64,000 bases of DNA from positions 124,001-188,000 of the forward strand of contig NZ_BJVJ01000001.1 of the NCBI RefSeq assembly GCF_007989085.1, written 5' to 3'. This document shows, one piece after another, positions 33,527-42,038 of the stretch. Origin of the DNA: Pseudonocardia sulfidoxydans NBRC 16205. Its GTDB lineage: Bacteria > Actinomycetota > Actinomycetes > Mycobacteriales > Pseudonocardiaceae. The notes beneath the pieces are model-generated. The model searched no databases. It saw nothing but the letters and a program-made list of their open reading frames with translations, and had not been told where the DNA came from. Made by a program: the position numbers and the translations under genes. How positions within the stretch are numbered: the stretch's first letter is position 1; each line of letters starts with the position of its first letter.

Positions 33527-35386
33527 TCAGCCCCCGTCCGGCTCGGATCCGACCGCGACGGGTCGTGCCGGGTCCGACGACCACGCGGACCAGGAGCCGG
33601 GAAACAGTGCTGCCGGGATGCCGGCAGCCGCGAGCGCGGCGATCTCGTGGGCGGCGGTGACCCCGGACCCGCAGTAGACTCCGACCGGCCCCTCTCCCAG
33701 CTCCGCGATACGGGTCCGCAGCTCCGCGGGTGGGCGGAACCGACCGTCGGGAGCGAGATTGTCGCCCGTGGGGGCGCTGACCGCGCCGGGGACGTGACCG
33801 GCGCGCGGGTCGATCGGCTCGGTCTCACCCCGGTAGCGCTCGGCGGCGCGGGCGTCGAGGAGCAGCCCGCTGTGGGCGAGGTCGGCGGCGCCGTCGGCGT
33901 CGAGGACGGGCAGGTGGCCGGGGCTCAGCTCGACGTCGCCCGTGCCGGGGTCCGGCACGGCGCCGGTCTCGAGGGGCAGCCCGCCGGCGACCCAGGCGCC
34001 CAGCCCGCCGTCGAGGATCCGGACGTCGGTGAGCCCGGCCCAGCGCAGCAGCCACCACGCACGTCCGGCGGCGAGCCCGCCGGTCGCGTCGTATGCGACG
34101 ACCGGCCGGTCCACGCTCACCCCCCAGCGGCGGGCGGCGGCCTGGAGGTCCGTGATGTCCGGCAACGGGTGACGGCCCGCGAGGGGGTCCCCGACCGGAG
34201 CCGCGAGCTCGGTGTCGAGGTCGACGTAGACGGCACCGGGGAGGTGCCCGTCACGGTGGTGCTCGCGACCGTGGGGGTCGCCGAGTGCCCACCGGACGTC
34301 GAGGAGCACGGGCGGGCGCGGGCCCGCCAGCTCGGCCGCCAGTGCCGCGGCGTCGGTGAACACGTCGAGCTGTGGGAAGGTCACGCGCAGGTCGTCGTCA
34401 CCGAGGGAACCGGCCGGGGTGCCCTCCCGTTCGGCGCGCCGGATGCGGGCGAGCGCAGCAGCGTTGTGCGGGGCGTCGACACCGTGGAGGCGTGCGAGCA
34501 GCACGATCTCGCCGTTGAGGAAGTCCGACTCGAGCGAGGCCCCACGCTGGAGGCTCTGCCAGGTCGAACGGCCCGCCGGCGGGCGGTCCGGGATGGGATG
34601 GCTGACGAACCGGGACAGGTCCAGCGTCGTGTCGGCGGGGAGATCGGCGGCGAGCCGACCGGCCGCGGCGTAGACCGCCCGCGCCTCGGCGCTCAGCGCC
34701 GCGCCGACCCGGTCCCGCAGCGGGCTCGGCCGGTACAGCGCGTCGAGGGCGTTGACGACGATCCCGAGCAGTTTGCCCGCCTTCCACCGCGGGATGTCCT
34801 CGACGACCTCGACCAGGTGCCGGGCCGCGCGCAGGTCGTCCGCGATCGGGTCAAGGCGGGCGTCGTGGCCTCCGGGGAATTTGCCGACCCAGACGATCCC
34901 GACGGCCGGTGCCGCGGGCGACTCGACCTCACCGGGCACGAGGTAGGTCGACGGCGACCAGACGGCCGCTCCGTAGACGGTGGCGAAGCGGCGCAACGCC
35001 ACCAGCTCGGTGTCCAGACCGTTCTGCAGCACCAGGACCGGCAGCGACTCGGCCGCTGACAGCCCGCCCTTGACCGCACGCCAGGCCCAGTCGGCGATCG
35101 TCGACTCGGCGTCCTGCGCCTTTGTGGCCAGCACGAGGACGTCACCGGTGCGCAGGTCGACCTCCGCCGGGCCGGACACGACCGGGACGCCGACGACGTG
35201 CTCGCCGTCGGGGCGCAGGTAGCGCAGCCCGCCCGCGCGCAGCGCGTCGAGGTGCGCGCCGCGGGCCACCAGCACGGTGGCGATCCCGGCGGTGTGCAGT
35301 TCGGCGGCGAGCGTCGCACCGACCGCGCCCGCCCCGATCACGACGTACCGGCGCTCCGCCCGGGCGGCCTCCACGGATGTGGTCAT
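33527..35386 (-). CDS. Ketopantoate-reductase-like domain fused to 3-mercaptopyruvate sulfurtransferase (rhodanese)
   Basis: A single uninterrupted 619-codon frame from ATG 35386. Residues 1 to about 330 are a PanE/ApbA-type reductase (VIGAGAVGATLA at 16-27, LATKAQDAEST, KLLGIVVNALDALYR). Residues about 340-619 are a full two-domain rhodanese: LLDVRWALGD, HLPGAVYVDLD, then LLDARAAERYRGE and the active loop VYCGSGVTAA. CGSGVTA is the mercaptopyruvate-sulfurtransferase (SseA) type rather than the CRKGVT thiosulfate type. An in-frame GTG at 34384 lies at the junction without a ribosome site. The ATG overlaps the upstream hydrolase stop by 4 nt. The reductase may act on a 2-oxoacid related to mercaptopyruvate (inference). 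Confidence 0.88.
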   Translation of the reverse strand: MTTSVEAARAERRYVVIGAGAVGATLAAELHTAGIATVLVARGAHLDALRAGGLRYLRPDGEHVVGVPVVSGPAEVDLRTGDVLVLATKAQDAESTIADWAWRAVKGGLSAAESLPVLVLQNGLDTELVALRRFATVYGAAVWSPSTYLVPGEVESPAAPAVGIVWVGKFPGGHDARLDPIADDLRAARHLVEVVEDIPRWKAGKLLGIVVNALDALYRPSPLRDRVGAALSAEARAVYAAAGRLAADLPADTTLDLSRFVSHPIPDRPPAGRSTWQSLQRGASLESDFLNGEIVLLARLHGVDAPHNAAALARIRRAEREGTPAGSLGDDDLRVTFPQLDVFTDAAALAAELAGPRPPVLLDVRWALGDPHGREHHRDGHLPGAVYVDLDTELAAPVGDPLAGRHPLPDITDLQAAARRWGVSVDRPVVAYDATGGLAAGRAWWLLRWAGLTDVRILDGGLGAWVAGGLPLETGAVPDPGTGDVELSPGHLPVLDADGAADLAHSGLLLDARAAERYRGETEPIDPRAGHVPGAVSAPTGDNLAPDGRFRPPAELRTRIAELGEGPVGVYCGSGVTAAHEIAALAAAGIPAALFPGSWSAWSSDPARPVAVGSEPDGG

Positions 35387-36147
35387 CGCAGCGTCACCCC
35401 CCGGGCGATCGCCGGTGCGTCGGTACCGAGGCGCAGCCGTTCGAGGAACAGCACGACGGTCGCGGCGGCGGTGCGGTGGGTCTGGTCGTTCAGGGCATCG
35501 TGGCGGCCGTCGGCGATCCCGACCAGCTCGGCCGCCGGCGCCCCGGCGTACCAGGACGCGGCAGCAGCGAACGGGCTCACCGCGTCGGCCTCGCCGTGCA
35601 GGCCCAGGACGGGAACCGTGATCGAAGCGCTCTGCGCCCGGTCGAACCACGAGGCGGGGATCCGCCCGGCGAGCGCTCCGCGGCGCACGACGTCGTCGTT
35701 GCCGAGGCGGCCCTGGTGTGTGGGGCAGGAGGTCCGCGCCGCCAGCTCGTCGTCCCAGCTCCCGGACAGCGCCGGGTCGTCACGGGACGGCAGCCCGACG
35801 AGGACGACGCCGTCGATCCCGGTCCCGATCCCGCCCGTCGCGGCGAGACCGGCGGCGTGGAGCGCCCCGGAGTCCGAGCCGACCAGCACCCGCGGGTGCG
35901 GTCCGACCTCGCCGGCCGGGTCGGCCGCGAGCAGGGCCCGGATCTGCCCTGTCGACCGCTCCTCGTCGAAGGTCGGGTCCGAGACGGCCCAGACGCGGTA
36001 CCCGTCGGCCGCGACCCGGCGCCCGAAACGCTCGTAGACCCCGGCGTGCTCCCCGCGGCCGGGCACCACCACGACGGTTCCGCGGGGCGCGATGCCGTCG
36101 GGCTCGCGCCACGACGCGACGACCGGTACTGCTCCGGCAACAGTCAC
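35383..36147 (-). CDS. Alpha/beta hydrolase (lysophospholipase-like)
   Basis: 254 residues from GTG 36147; AAGAGG 8 nt upstream favours this over an upstream ATG at 36204. It shows VVVVPGRGEHAGVYERFG, the nucleophile elbow LVGSDSGALHAAG, an acid-bearing VLGLHGEADAVSPF and a late His in GIADGRHDALNDQTHR. It is the first gene of operon A. A 10-bp palindrome CTTTCGAAAG (36160-36169) sits on its ribosome site. Substrate unknown; perhaps hydrolysis of a sulfur-containing ester. Confidence 0.86.
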   Translation of the reverse strand: MTVAGAVPVVASWREPDGIAPRGTVVVVPGRGEHAGVYERFGRRVAADGYRVWAVSDPTFDEERSTGQIRALLAADPAGEVGPHPRVLVGSDSGALHAAGLAATGGIGTGIDGVVLVGLPSRDDPALSGSWDDELAARTSCPTHQGRLGNDDVVRRGALAGRIPASWFDRAQSASITVPVLGLHGEADAVSPFAAAASWYAGAPAAELVGIADGRHDALNDQTHRTAAATVVLFLERLRLGTDAPAIARGVTLR

Positions 36148-36297
36148 TCGGATCAACCTCTTTCGAAAGGTGGGACCGCCACGGGACGCGCGAGGGCGCG
36201 GCACGGCGCGACGGTGCCACGGAGTGGGGACGGGAACGGACGCGCGCCGACGCCGGCGTTCGTCAGGAGGAAGGTCGCGGACCGGCTGGTCGGGCGG

Positions 36298-36366
36298 TCA
36301 CGCGGCAGCGGGCCGACAGATCGCGGAGTGCACAGTGCCGTGGTCGATGACTCGGCGCTGCGTCAG
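36298..36366 (-). CDS. Putative cysteine-sensing leader peptide A
   Basis: The frame reads LTQRRVIDHGTVHSAICR plus a short tail and stops 150 nt before the first gene of operon A. It matches the actinobacterial leader-peptide pattern R-R-(x)-(V/I)-D-x-x-x-V-x-S-A-x-C found upstream of sulfur-assimilation genes. A nearly identical frame precedes operon B (48962-49024), about 85% identical in DNA over the shared part. There is no ATG, GTG or TTG close upstream in frame; the first shared codon is CTG, so the start is unresolved. Ribosome stalling at the late Cys codon would couple cysteine supply to downstream expression (inference). Confidence 0.6.
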   Translation of the reverse strand: MTQRRVIDHGTVHSAICRPAAA

Positions 36367-36505
36367 CCCGTCACGATCCTCACGGCGACCGGTGCGAGGA
36401 CCGGCCGGTGCACCCGGCGACACCCCGACGCCCGGCAGCGACCGGGTGTCGTTCGTGGGTGCCGTGCTCCGCATACGACGAGCCAACCCGACGCCCGCCG
36501 CGATG

Positions 36506-36548
36506 TCCAACGACGAATTCGCATCACAATCGATCACGAGACGCGATC
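36506..36548 (-). promoter_or_regulatory. Shared LysR-type promoter element E1 (toward operon A)
   Basis: The box GAT-N11-ATC (36532-36548) is followed leftward by GATTGTGATGCGAATTCG and then TCGTTGGA. 43 bp in all, it aligns without gaps to the element at 49146-49188 upstream of operon B and strongly to the one at 37450-37491. The T-N11-A core is the classical LysR-family binding pattern. It lies between lysR and operon A. Confidence 0.65.
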
Positions 36549-36557
36549 GGTCGGTGT

Positions 36558-36563
36558 TAGCGT
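36558..36563 (+). promoter_or_regulatory. -10 of a leaderless lysR
   Basis: TAGCGT (TANNNT) ends 6 nt before ATG 36570. That spacing implies transcription starting at the ATG, and there is no Shine-Dalgarno. The neighbouring LysR box at 36532-36548 would let the protein repress its own gene. Confidence 0.5.
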
Positions 36564-36569
36564 CGCGGA

Positions 36570-37433
36570 ATGGCCGTCCCCACCGTCGTTCTCGACATCG
36601 TCGCGTTGCGCAGCCTCGTGGCCGTCGCCGACTGCGGGGGCTTCCACCGTGCCGCCGAGCACCTCGTCCTGTCCCAGCCGGCGGTCAGCCAGCACGTCCG
36701 CCGCCTGCAGAAGGCCGTCGGGAGACCGCTGGTCGAGCGCGTCGGCCGCAACAGCCGGTTCACCCCGGAGGGCGAGGCCCTCGTCGGGGAGGCGCGGCGG
36801 ATCATCGCGGTACACGACGAGGCGTTGCGCCGCATCGGGGTCGGCGACACCCGCGAGTCGATCGTGCTGGGTACCACCGAGCACGCCGCCGACGAGCTCC
36901 TCGGCCTCGTCTCCGGTGCGGTGAGCGAGGTCTTCCCCGACTCCGCGGTGCGCTTCCGGCTCGACCGCAGCGACCGGCTCAACGACGCCATCGAGCGCGG
37001 CACGCTCGACCTCGCGATGTACATCGGCGACGTGCGCGGTTCCGACAGCGTGTCGGCGGGCTCCCTGCCACTCACCTGGTACGCGGCTCCGGGCTGGCGC
37101 AGGCCCGCGCCGGGGTCGCCCATCCCGCTCCTCGTGATCGACAGCCCCTGCACCATCCGGCGGCGTGCCCTGGAGACGTTGGCGGACAACGCGTTGTCCG
37201 CGACGGTGGTGGGTGAGGCCGCCTACCTCGCCGGGGTCCTCAACGCCGCGCGCGCCGGTCTCGGCGTCGTCCTCCTGGCAGGTTCGGGCAGCGTCCCGGA
37301 GGGCCTCGAACGGCGCGACGACCTCCCCCCGGTTCGGCCGGAACCGTTGCACCTGCGTGCGAAGCCCGGGTCCGACCCCCGGCTGCGCGACGCCGCGGCC
37401 CGGGCGCTCGGCACGATCCTGGTCCCAGCCTGA
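36570..37433 (+). CDS. LysR family transcriptional regulator (of the sulfur operons)
   Basis: 287 residues from ATG 36570. The N-terminal winged helix-turn-helix reads LRSLVAVADCGGFHRAAEHL, then SQPAVSQHVRRLQKAVGRPL. The substrate-binding half follows (SIVLGTTEHAADELLGLV onward). It is divergent from operon A and convergent with operon B, and flanked on both sides by copies of the GAT-N11-ATC element. It is the best candidate activator for both operons. Confidence 0.9.
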   Translation: MAVPTVVLDIVALRSLVAVADCGGFHRAAEHLVLSQPAVSQHVRRLQKAVGRPLVERVGRNSRFTPEGEALVGEARRIIAVHDEALRRIGVGDTRESIVLGTTEHAADELLGLVSGAVSEVFPDSAVRFRLDRSDRLNDAIERGTLDLAMYIGDVRGSDSVSAGSLPLTWYAAPGWRRPAPGSPIPLLVIDSPCTIRRRALETLADNALSATVVGEAAYLAGVLNAARAGLGVVLLAGSGSVPEGLERRDDLPPVRPEPLHLRAKPGSDPRLRDAAARALGTILVPA

Positions 37434-37445
37434 CGCGATGGTCCC

Positions 37446-37491
37446 GACCGATCACGCGCACTGATCGGTCGTGATGCGAACTCGTCTCGGA
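37446..37491 (+). promoter_or_regulatory. LysR-type element E2, rightward copy between lysR and the end of operon B
   Basis: GACCGATCA and TGATCGGTC (37446-37454, 37462-37470) form a perfect 9-bp dyad containing the box GATCACGCGCACTGATC (37450-37466). It is followed by GTGATGCGAACTCGTC and TCGGA as in E1. Oriented rightward, it points into the 3' end of operon B, where no gene on that strand is seen. It may also act as a terminator hairpin for lysR. Confidence 0.5.
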
Positions 37492-37573
37492 CAGTGGCCG
37501 GGGCGGTGCGACTCACCCGTCACGAGGGGCCCGTGCCGCCGTTCCGCGCGCGCTCCCCGTTCGACGGTTCGGT

Positions 37574-38653
37574 TCAGCCGGGTGACCAGCCGAGCGCCGG
37601 GGCGACCTCGCGGGCCAGGTCGGTGATCAGCCGGACGTTGGCGTCGAGGCCGAACGCCGGCGGCAGGAACAGCACGATCTCGTCGGCAGCGGCCAGACCG
37701 GGGTCGGCGAGCACCGCGCCGGCGACGCCGTCGGGGTCGCCGTGGTGGACCGGGCTGATCGACATGCCGTCGGGCAGGTCGGCCGAGATCACCGGTTCGA
37801 GGGCGCCTCGCGGGCGTGAGGCCGCCATCCCGTCGGTGCGCCGCTGCAGGTCGTAGGCGGCGTAGGTCTCCCGCAGCGCCGCGGTCGTGCCGGGCAGGAT
37901 CGACGCCGCGACGGCGACGGGCGGCGGCTCGGTGCCTCGCTCGGCCCGCCACGTTGTGCGGTAGGTCTCGATCACCCTGGCCTGGTACTGCGAGAAGCCC
38001 TCCCCCGGCTCGAGCCCACGCAGCACGGTGCCGACGATCAGCCCGAGCCCCAGCCGCGCGGCCTCCGCCGCCGACCCGACGCTCGCCGCGCCGTGCCGGA
38101 GTCGCCCACGCAGGCCCGGGCTGTGCGGCGTGACCCGGATGGGCGTCCCGACGGGAGCGCCCTGCCCTGCTCCGTCGACGACGTGCAGGGTCTCCCCGTC
38201 GACGGCGGCGAGGAACCGTTCGAGCCGGCGCCGGGCCTCGGTCCGCGCATCGGTGGCCACTCCGCCGAAGATCGGGTCCCACCCGGCGAGGCTCCCGGTG
38301 GCCAGCGCGAGCTCGAGCCGTCCGCCTACCAGCAGATCGGTGGTGCCTGCCGCTTCCGCCAGCAGGATCGGGTCCTGGTAGCGCATGGGGATCACCGCGG
38401 AGCCCAGTGCGATCCGCTCGGTGTGCTGCCCGACCGCGGCGAAGAACGGCAGCGGCGAGGACAGGTAGTGGTCGAAGTGACGCTGGTAGGCCCAGCCGGA
38501 CTGGTACCCGAGCTCCTCGGCGGCCCGATAGAGCGCGATGCCGTCGCGCAGCCCCTGCCCCGGCCCGGTGTCGTCGGTCCAGGAGACACGGGTGTTGAAC
38601 CCCAGTCGTGTCGTCACGCGCTGCTCCGGCAGCTCGACGGCCGTCGCGGTCAT
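37574..38653 (-). CDS. LLM class flavin-dependent oxidoreductase
   Basis: 359 residues from ATG 38653, overlapping the acyl-CoA-dehydrogenase-like stop (ATGA). It shows TTRLGFNTRVSWTDD at the start, GYQSGWAYQRHFDHYLSS, IALGSAVIPMRYQDPILLAE and LLVGGRLELALATGS. This is a bacterial-luciferase fold, probably FMN dependent. It is the last gene of operon B. Substrate unknown. Confidence 0.87.
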   Translation of the reverse strand: MTATAVELPEQRVTTRLGFNTRVSWTDDTGPGQGLRDGIALYRAAEELGYQSGWAYQRHFDHYLSSPLPFFAAVGQHTERIALGSAVIPMRYQDPILLAEAAGTTDLLVGGRLELALATGSLAGWDPIFGGVATDARTEARRRLERFLAAVDGETLHVVDGAGQGAPVGTPIRVTPHSPGLRGRLRHGAASVGSAAEAARLGLGLIVGTVLRGLEPGEGFSQYQARVIETYRTTWRAERGTEPPPVAVAASILPGTTAALRETYAAYDLQRRTDGMAASRPRGALEPVISADLPDGMSISPVHHGDPDGVAGAVLADPGLAAADEIVLFLPPAFGLDANVRLITDLAREVAPALGWSPG

Positions 38654-39858
38654 GCGGTACCCCCTGCGGTCGGGACGAGCAGCCGACGACCGGCCGCGAG
38701 CAGTGCGGCGTCCTCCTGTGGCGGATGGACCCGCACGCACAGCACGTCGCGCAGATGGCGTTCGAAGGGCAGGTGCCGGCTCAGCGCCGGGTTGCCGAGC
38801 GCGGCGACCGCCGTCTGGACGGCGGCGACGGCCGAGCGGCCGATCTGCACCTTGATCAGGGAGAGCTGCGCAAGGTGGCGGGTATCGCCGGTCTCGATCC
38901 GCAGCAACGTCCCGAAAAGCAGAGCCTCGGCCTGGGCGATCTGGGCGTCGATCTCACCGGCGACCGCCTGGATGCGGTCGGTCTCGGCGATCGGCCTGCC
39001 CAGCGCCGTCGGGACCCGGTCGCGGGCGAACCGGACGAACGCGGAGCGGGCCGCGCGGGCGACGCCGACGTAGAGGGCGGGGTAGCCGAAGCTCGTCGGG
39101 CTGGTCGCGGTCGCGAGGTCGCGGTACACACCGTCGACGCGTGGGAGCTCGATGAACGCGTCGTCCGGGACGCGCACCTCGTCGTAGACGACGTCGTGGG
39201 TGTTCGACGCACGCAGGCCGAGGTGGTCCCACGTGTCGATCCAGGTGATCCCGGACGCCCCTCCGGGGACGACGACGTGCCCGACTCGCGGCCGGCCCGG
39301 GTCGCCGTGCGGCTCGTCCGCGACGGCCCAGACGACGTGGTAGGCCAGCGCCGTGCCGCCCGTCGCGTACGCCTTGCGCCCGGACACCGACCAGCCGTCG
39401 GCGGTGCGGCGGGCGACGGTGGCGGGCAGCCCACCCCGGGCGGGCGCGCCCAGCTCCGGCTCCGCCCGGATCGCGTTGACGAGCGCGGGCCCGTCTGCGC
39501 TGCGCCGCAACAGGTCTGCGTAGGCGGCTGCCGGCCAGTGCCGGGCGGTGGCCTGACCGGCGTGGGTCGCGAGGGTGTTCGCGGCCAGGAGCGCTACCGA
39601 GGGGTCGCCCTCGCCGAGGGCGACGAGGATGCGTGCGACGTCGAGCGGGGACGCGCCTGGTCCCCCGTCGCGCTGGGCGACGGTCGCGGTGAGCAGCCCC
39701 GCCCGGTGCGCCGCCTCGATCCCGCGGGTGGGGACGGCGCCGCTGCGGTCGTACTCCTCCGCGGTGACGGCGACCTCGGCCGTGACCGCGGCCAGGCCGT
39801 CGTCGGACAGGTCCGGCACCGGGAGGGTCAGAGGTGCGACCGCCGTGGACACCGTCAC
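38650..39858 (-). CDS. Acyl-CoA-dehydrogenase-fold flavin monooxygenase (SfnB/DszC-like)
   Basis: 402 residues from GTG 39858, GTGA overlap with the SsuD-like gene. Landmarks are LLTATVAQRDGGPGASPLDV, WSVSGRKAYATGGTALAYHV, WDHLGLRASNTHDVVYDEVR and a C-terminal helical domain, as in SfnB/DszC sulfur-oxidising flavoproteins. Position beside two C-S monooxygenases supports sulfoxidation or sulfone metabolism rather than beta-oxidation. Confidence 0.88.
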   Translation of the reverse strand: MTVSTAVAPLTLPVPDLSDDGLAAVTAEVAVTAEEYDRSGAVPTRGIEAAHRAGLLTATVAQRDGGPGASPLDVARILVALGEGDPSVALLAANTLATHAGQATARHWPAAAYADLLRRSADGPALVNAIRAEPELGAPARGGLPATVARRTADGWSVSGRKAYATGGTALAYHVVWAVADEPHGDPGRPRVGHVVVPGGASGITWIDTWDHLGLRASNTHDVVYDEVRVPDDAFIELPRVDGVYRDLATATSPTSFGYPALYVGVARAARSAFVRFARDRVPTALGRPIAETDRIQAVAGEIDAQIAQAEALLFGTLLRIETGDTRHLAQLSLIKVQIGRSAVAAVQTAVAALGNPALSRHLPFERHLRDVLCVRVHPPQEDAALLAAGRRLLVPTAGGTA

Positions 39859-41081
39859 CGGACACCGGCCAGGGCGTCGGCGTCGAAGCCGGGGGCGAAC
39901 GCGCCCTGGTGGTCGACCTGCAGGCCGCCACGGAGCCCGGTCGCCTCGCGGTGGGCCAGCTCCTGGCGGACGAGGGGGATGACGTGTGTGCCGTAGTCCC
40001 GGGCGTCGGCCAGGTTGTCGTAGCCGCGGATCGAGACCAGGTCCGCACCGAGGTCGACGTAGTCGAGGATCGCCGCGGCGACCGTCTCCGGCGTGCCGAC
40101 GAGCGCGGTCGAGGCGCCGCCGGCGTTCGTCGCGGCGGCCGTACGGGTCCACAGTGCACGGTCGTAGACGTCCGCTCCGGCTGCGAAGTGCAGGGCCCGC
40201 TGTGATCCGACGTTCTGCGGGGTGCCGGGGCCGGTCAACGGGCGCAGGCCGTAGGAGCCCTCGCGGAAGGTCCGGCCGATCCGTTCGGCGTAGGCGTAGG
40301 CCTTGCGCCAGGCCAGCTCGTCGGTGCGGTCGACGATGGGCCGGAAGGTGACCCAGATCCGCGGTCGGGGGCGGCCCGCGGTGTCGGCGACGGCGTGCAC
40401 CCGGTCGATCTGGGCGCGGATGTCGGCGAGCGGCTCGCCCCAGAAGCTGAAGACGTCGGCCTGCCGGCCGCCGATCTCGAACGCCTCGTCCGACTGGCCC
40501 CCGATCGAGATCGGGATGCTGTCCCCGTGGGGCCGCAGTCCCGGACCGAAGTCGTCGAAGCGGTAGAACTCGCCCTCGTGGCTGAATGCCGCCGGCTCGG
40601 TCCACGCCCGGCGCAGCAGGTCGATGAACTCCGCAGTGCGGGCGTAGCGACGTTGTTTGGGCAGGTAGTCGCCCTGGCGGGCCTGCTCGGTGTCGTTGCC
40701 GCCGCTGATGAGATGCACCACGGCCCGGCCCTCGGTGAGCTGGTCGAGGGTGGCGAGCTGCTGGGCGACGACGAGCGGGAACGCCGTGTTGGGCCGGACG
40801 GCCACGATGGGGCGAAGTCGCTCGGTGAGCTGCCCGACCGCGGACGCCGCGACGAACGAGTCGGGGCCGGCGGAACCATAGGGCAGCAACGTGTAGTCGT
40901 AGCCCGCCGCCTCCAGGGTCCGGACGTAGGTGCGGAAGAAGGCCGGGTCGATCCCGCGCGTCGGGACGGGGTTCAGCTCCGTCGACGGGTTGAGGTGCGA
41001 CTGGCTGATGAACTCGACCTTCCGTGCCGCCGTGGGCGGCACGGCGCGGTCGGAATCGGGCGACGGGGTCGGCGCAGGCAT
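39855..41081 (-). CDS. SsuD-like FMN-dependent alkanesulfonate monooxygenase family protein
   Basis: 408 residues from ATG 41081 with AGGAG 7 nt upstream. It has VEFISQSHLNPSTELNPVPT, VVHLISGGNDTEQARQGDYL, RYARTAEFIDLLRRAW and ISIGGQSDEAFEIGGRQADV, closely parallel to the protein at 32437-33525. It should use reduced FMN from a separate reductase to release sulfite from a sulfonate. The 153 nt upstream hold no gene. Confidence 0.9.
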   Translation of the reverse strand: MPAPTPSPDSDRAVPPTAARKVEFISQSHLNPSTELNPVPTRGIDPAFFRTYVRTLEAAGYDYTLLPYGSAGPDSFVAASAVGQLTERLRPIVAVRPNTAFPLVVAQQLATLDQLTEGRAVVHLISGGNDTEQARQGDYLPKQRRYARTAEFIDLLRRAWTEPAAFSHEGEFYRFDDFGPGLRPHGDSIPISIGGQSDEAFEIGGRQADVFSFWGEPLADIRAQIDRVHAVADTAGRPRPRIWVTFRPIVDRTDELAWRKAYAYAERIGRTFREGSYGLRPLTGPGTPQNVGSQRALHFAAGADVYDRALWTRTAAATNAGGASTALVGTPETVAAAILDYVDLGADLVSIRGYDNLADARDYGTHVIPLVRQELAHREATGLRGGLQVDHQGAFAPGFDADALAGVR

Positions 41082-41234
41082 TGTGGTCTCCTGGAGGAAC
41101 GTCGGGGTGCCACGGCTGCGCGGTGCCGCGGGCGCCTCTCGGGTGTGCGGGATGGAGTCGCGTGAAGATCGCTGTTCTCGGCGCCGTGCCGCCGACGAGA
41201 CGGTCACTGTGTCGGCGACGATGCCGATGGCTGA

Positions 41235-42038
41235 TCAGGTCGCGTCCGGTACTGCGACCGGTACGCGTCGGGACACCCATTCCGACACGAGCGCGGCGAC
41301 GGCGTCCTGGCTCTCGTAGAAGGTGTGCGTCGCCCCCGGGATCACGACGACACGCGACCCCGCCGGCAGCAGGTGCTCCCCCGCCGCCGTGATCGCGGCG
41401 AGGGCCTCCTCCTGGTCGCCGGTGTCACCGTGGATTACCAGCACCGGGACGCCGACCGCACCCAGGAGCTCCTCCTGGGTGCCGGTCGCACCGAGCTTGG
41501 GACGGCGCCGGTTGACGACGACGTGGGTGCGGTCGACCGAACCGTCGACGCGCAGCCGCACGTCCTCGTCGCGGTACCAGGCCGCGAGCTGCTCGTCGTC
41601 GAGGAACGGGTAGGCCGTGTCCCCGTTGCCGGCGCCGGTGAGGGCGCCGGTCAGGACCAGGGTCTCGACGTGGGGCCGCTGCGGCGCGACCCGCAGCGCG
41701 ATCGCCGAACCGAGGCTCTGCCCGTGCAGGATCTGGCGGGTCAGCCCTCGCGAGTCCAGGTGGTCGAGCGCCGCGTGCGCGTCGTCGAGCAGCCGGTCGG
41801 CGTCGACGACCTCTCCTTCCGACGACCCGAACCCGCTGAGGTCGATGCGCAGGACCGCGTGCCCGAGCGCCGAGTACTCGTCGGCCAGCCGGTCGAAACG
41901 ACCGCCCGCACGCCGGTCGGACAGGAACCCGTGCAGCAGCAGTACCGCGCTGTCACCCGTGCCGGGGGTGAAGGTGGCGGCGAGCCGGCCGCCCCAGCGA
42001 CTCGTCAGCTCGAGCTCGGTGTCGGTCCTCGTCGTCAT
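41235..42038 (-). CDS. Alpha/beta hydrolase
   Basis: 267 residues from ATG 42038, ATGA overlap with the NtaA-family gene. The oxyanion region is LLLHGFLSDRRAGGRFDRL, the nucleophile elbow HGQSLGSAIALRV, the acid VLVIHGDTGDQEEALAAI and the His IPGATHTFYESQD. It is probably an esterase acting with the monooxygenases of operon B. Confidence 0.88.
   Translation of the reverse strand: MTTRTDTELELTSRWGGRLAATFTPGTGDSAVLLLHGFLSDRRAGGRFDRLADEYSALGHAVLRIDLSGFGSSEGEVVDADRLLDDAHAALDHLDSRGLTRQILHGQSLGSAIALRVAPQRPHVETLVLTGALTGAGNGDTAYPFLDDEQLAAWYRDEDVRLRVDGSVDRTHVVVNRRRPKLGATGTQEELLGAVGVPVLVIHGDTGDQEEALAAITAAGEHLLPAGSRVVVIPGATHTFYESQDAVAALVSEWVSRRVPVAVPDAT

Larger units (their letters stand above)
36148..36569. 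other. 422-nt regulatory gap between operon A and lysR
   Basis: It contains, reading leftward from lysR, the shared LysR-type element (36506-36548), a Cys leader-peptide frame (36298-36366) and about 150 nt of GC-rich sequence with several possible hairpins, such as GGCAC and GTGCC near 36225-36240, before the hydrolase start. No other gene is seen. Confidence 0.7.
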
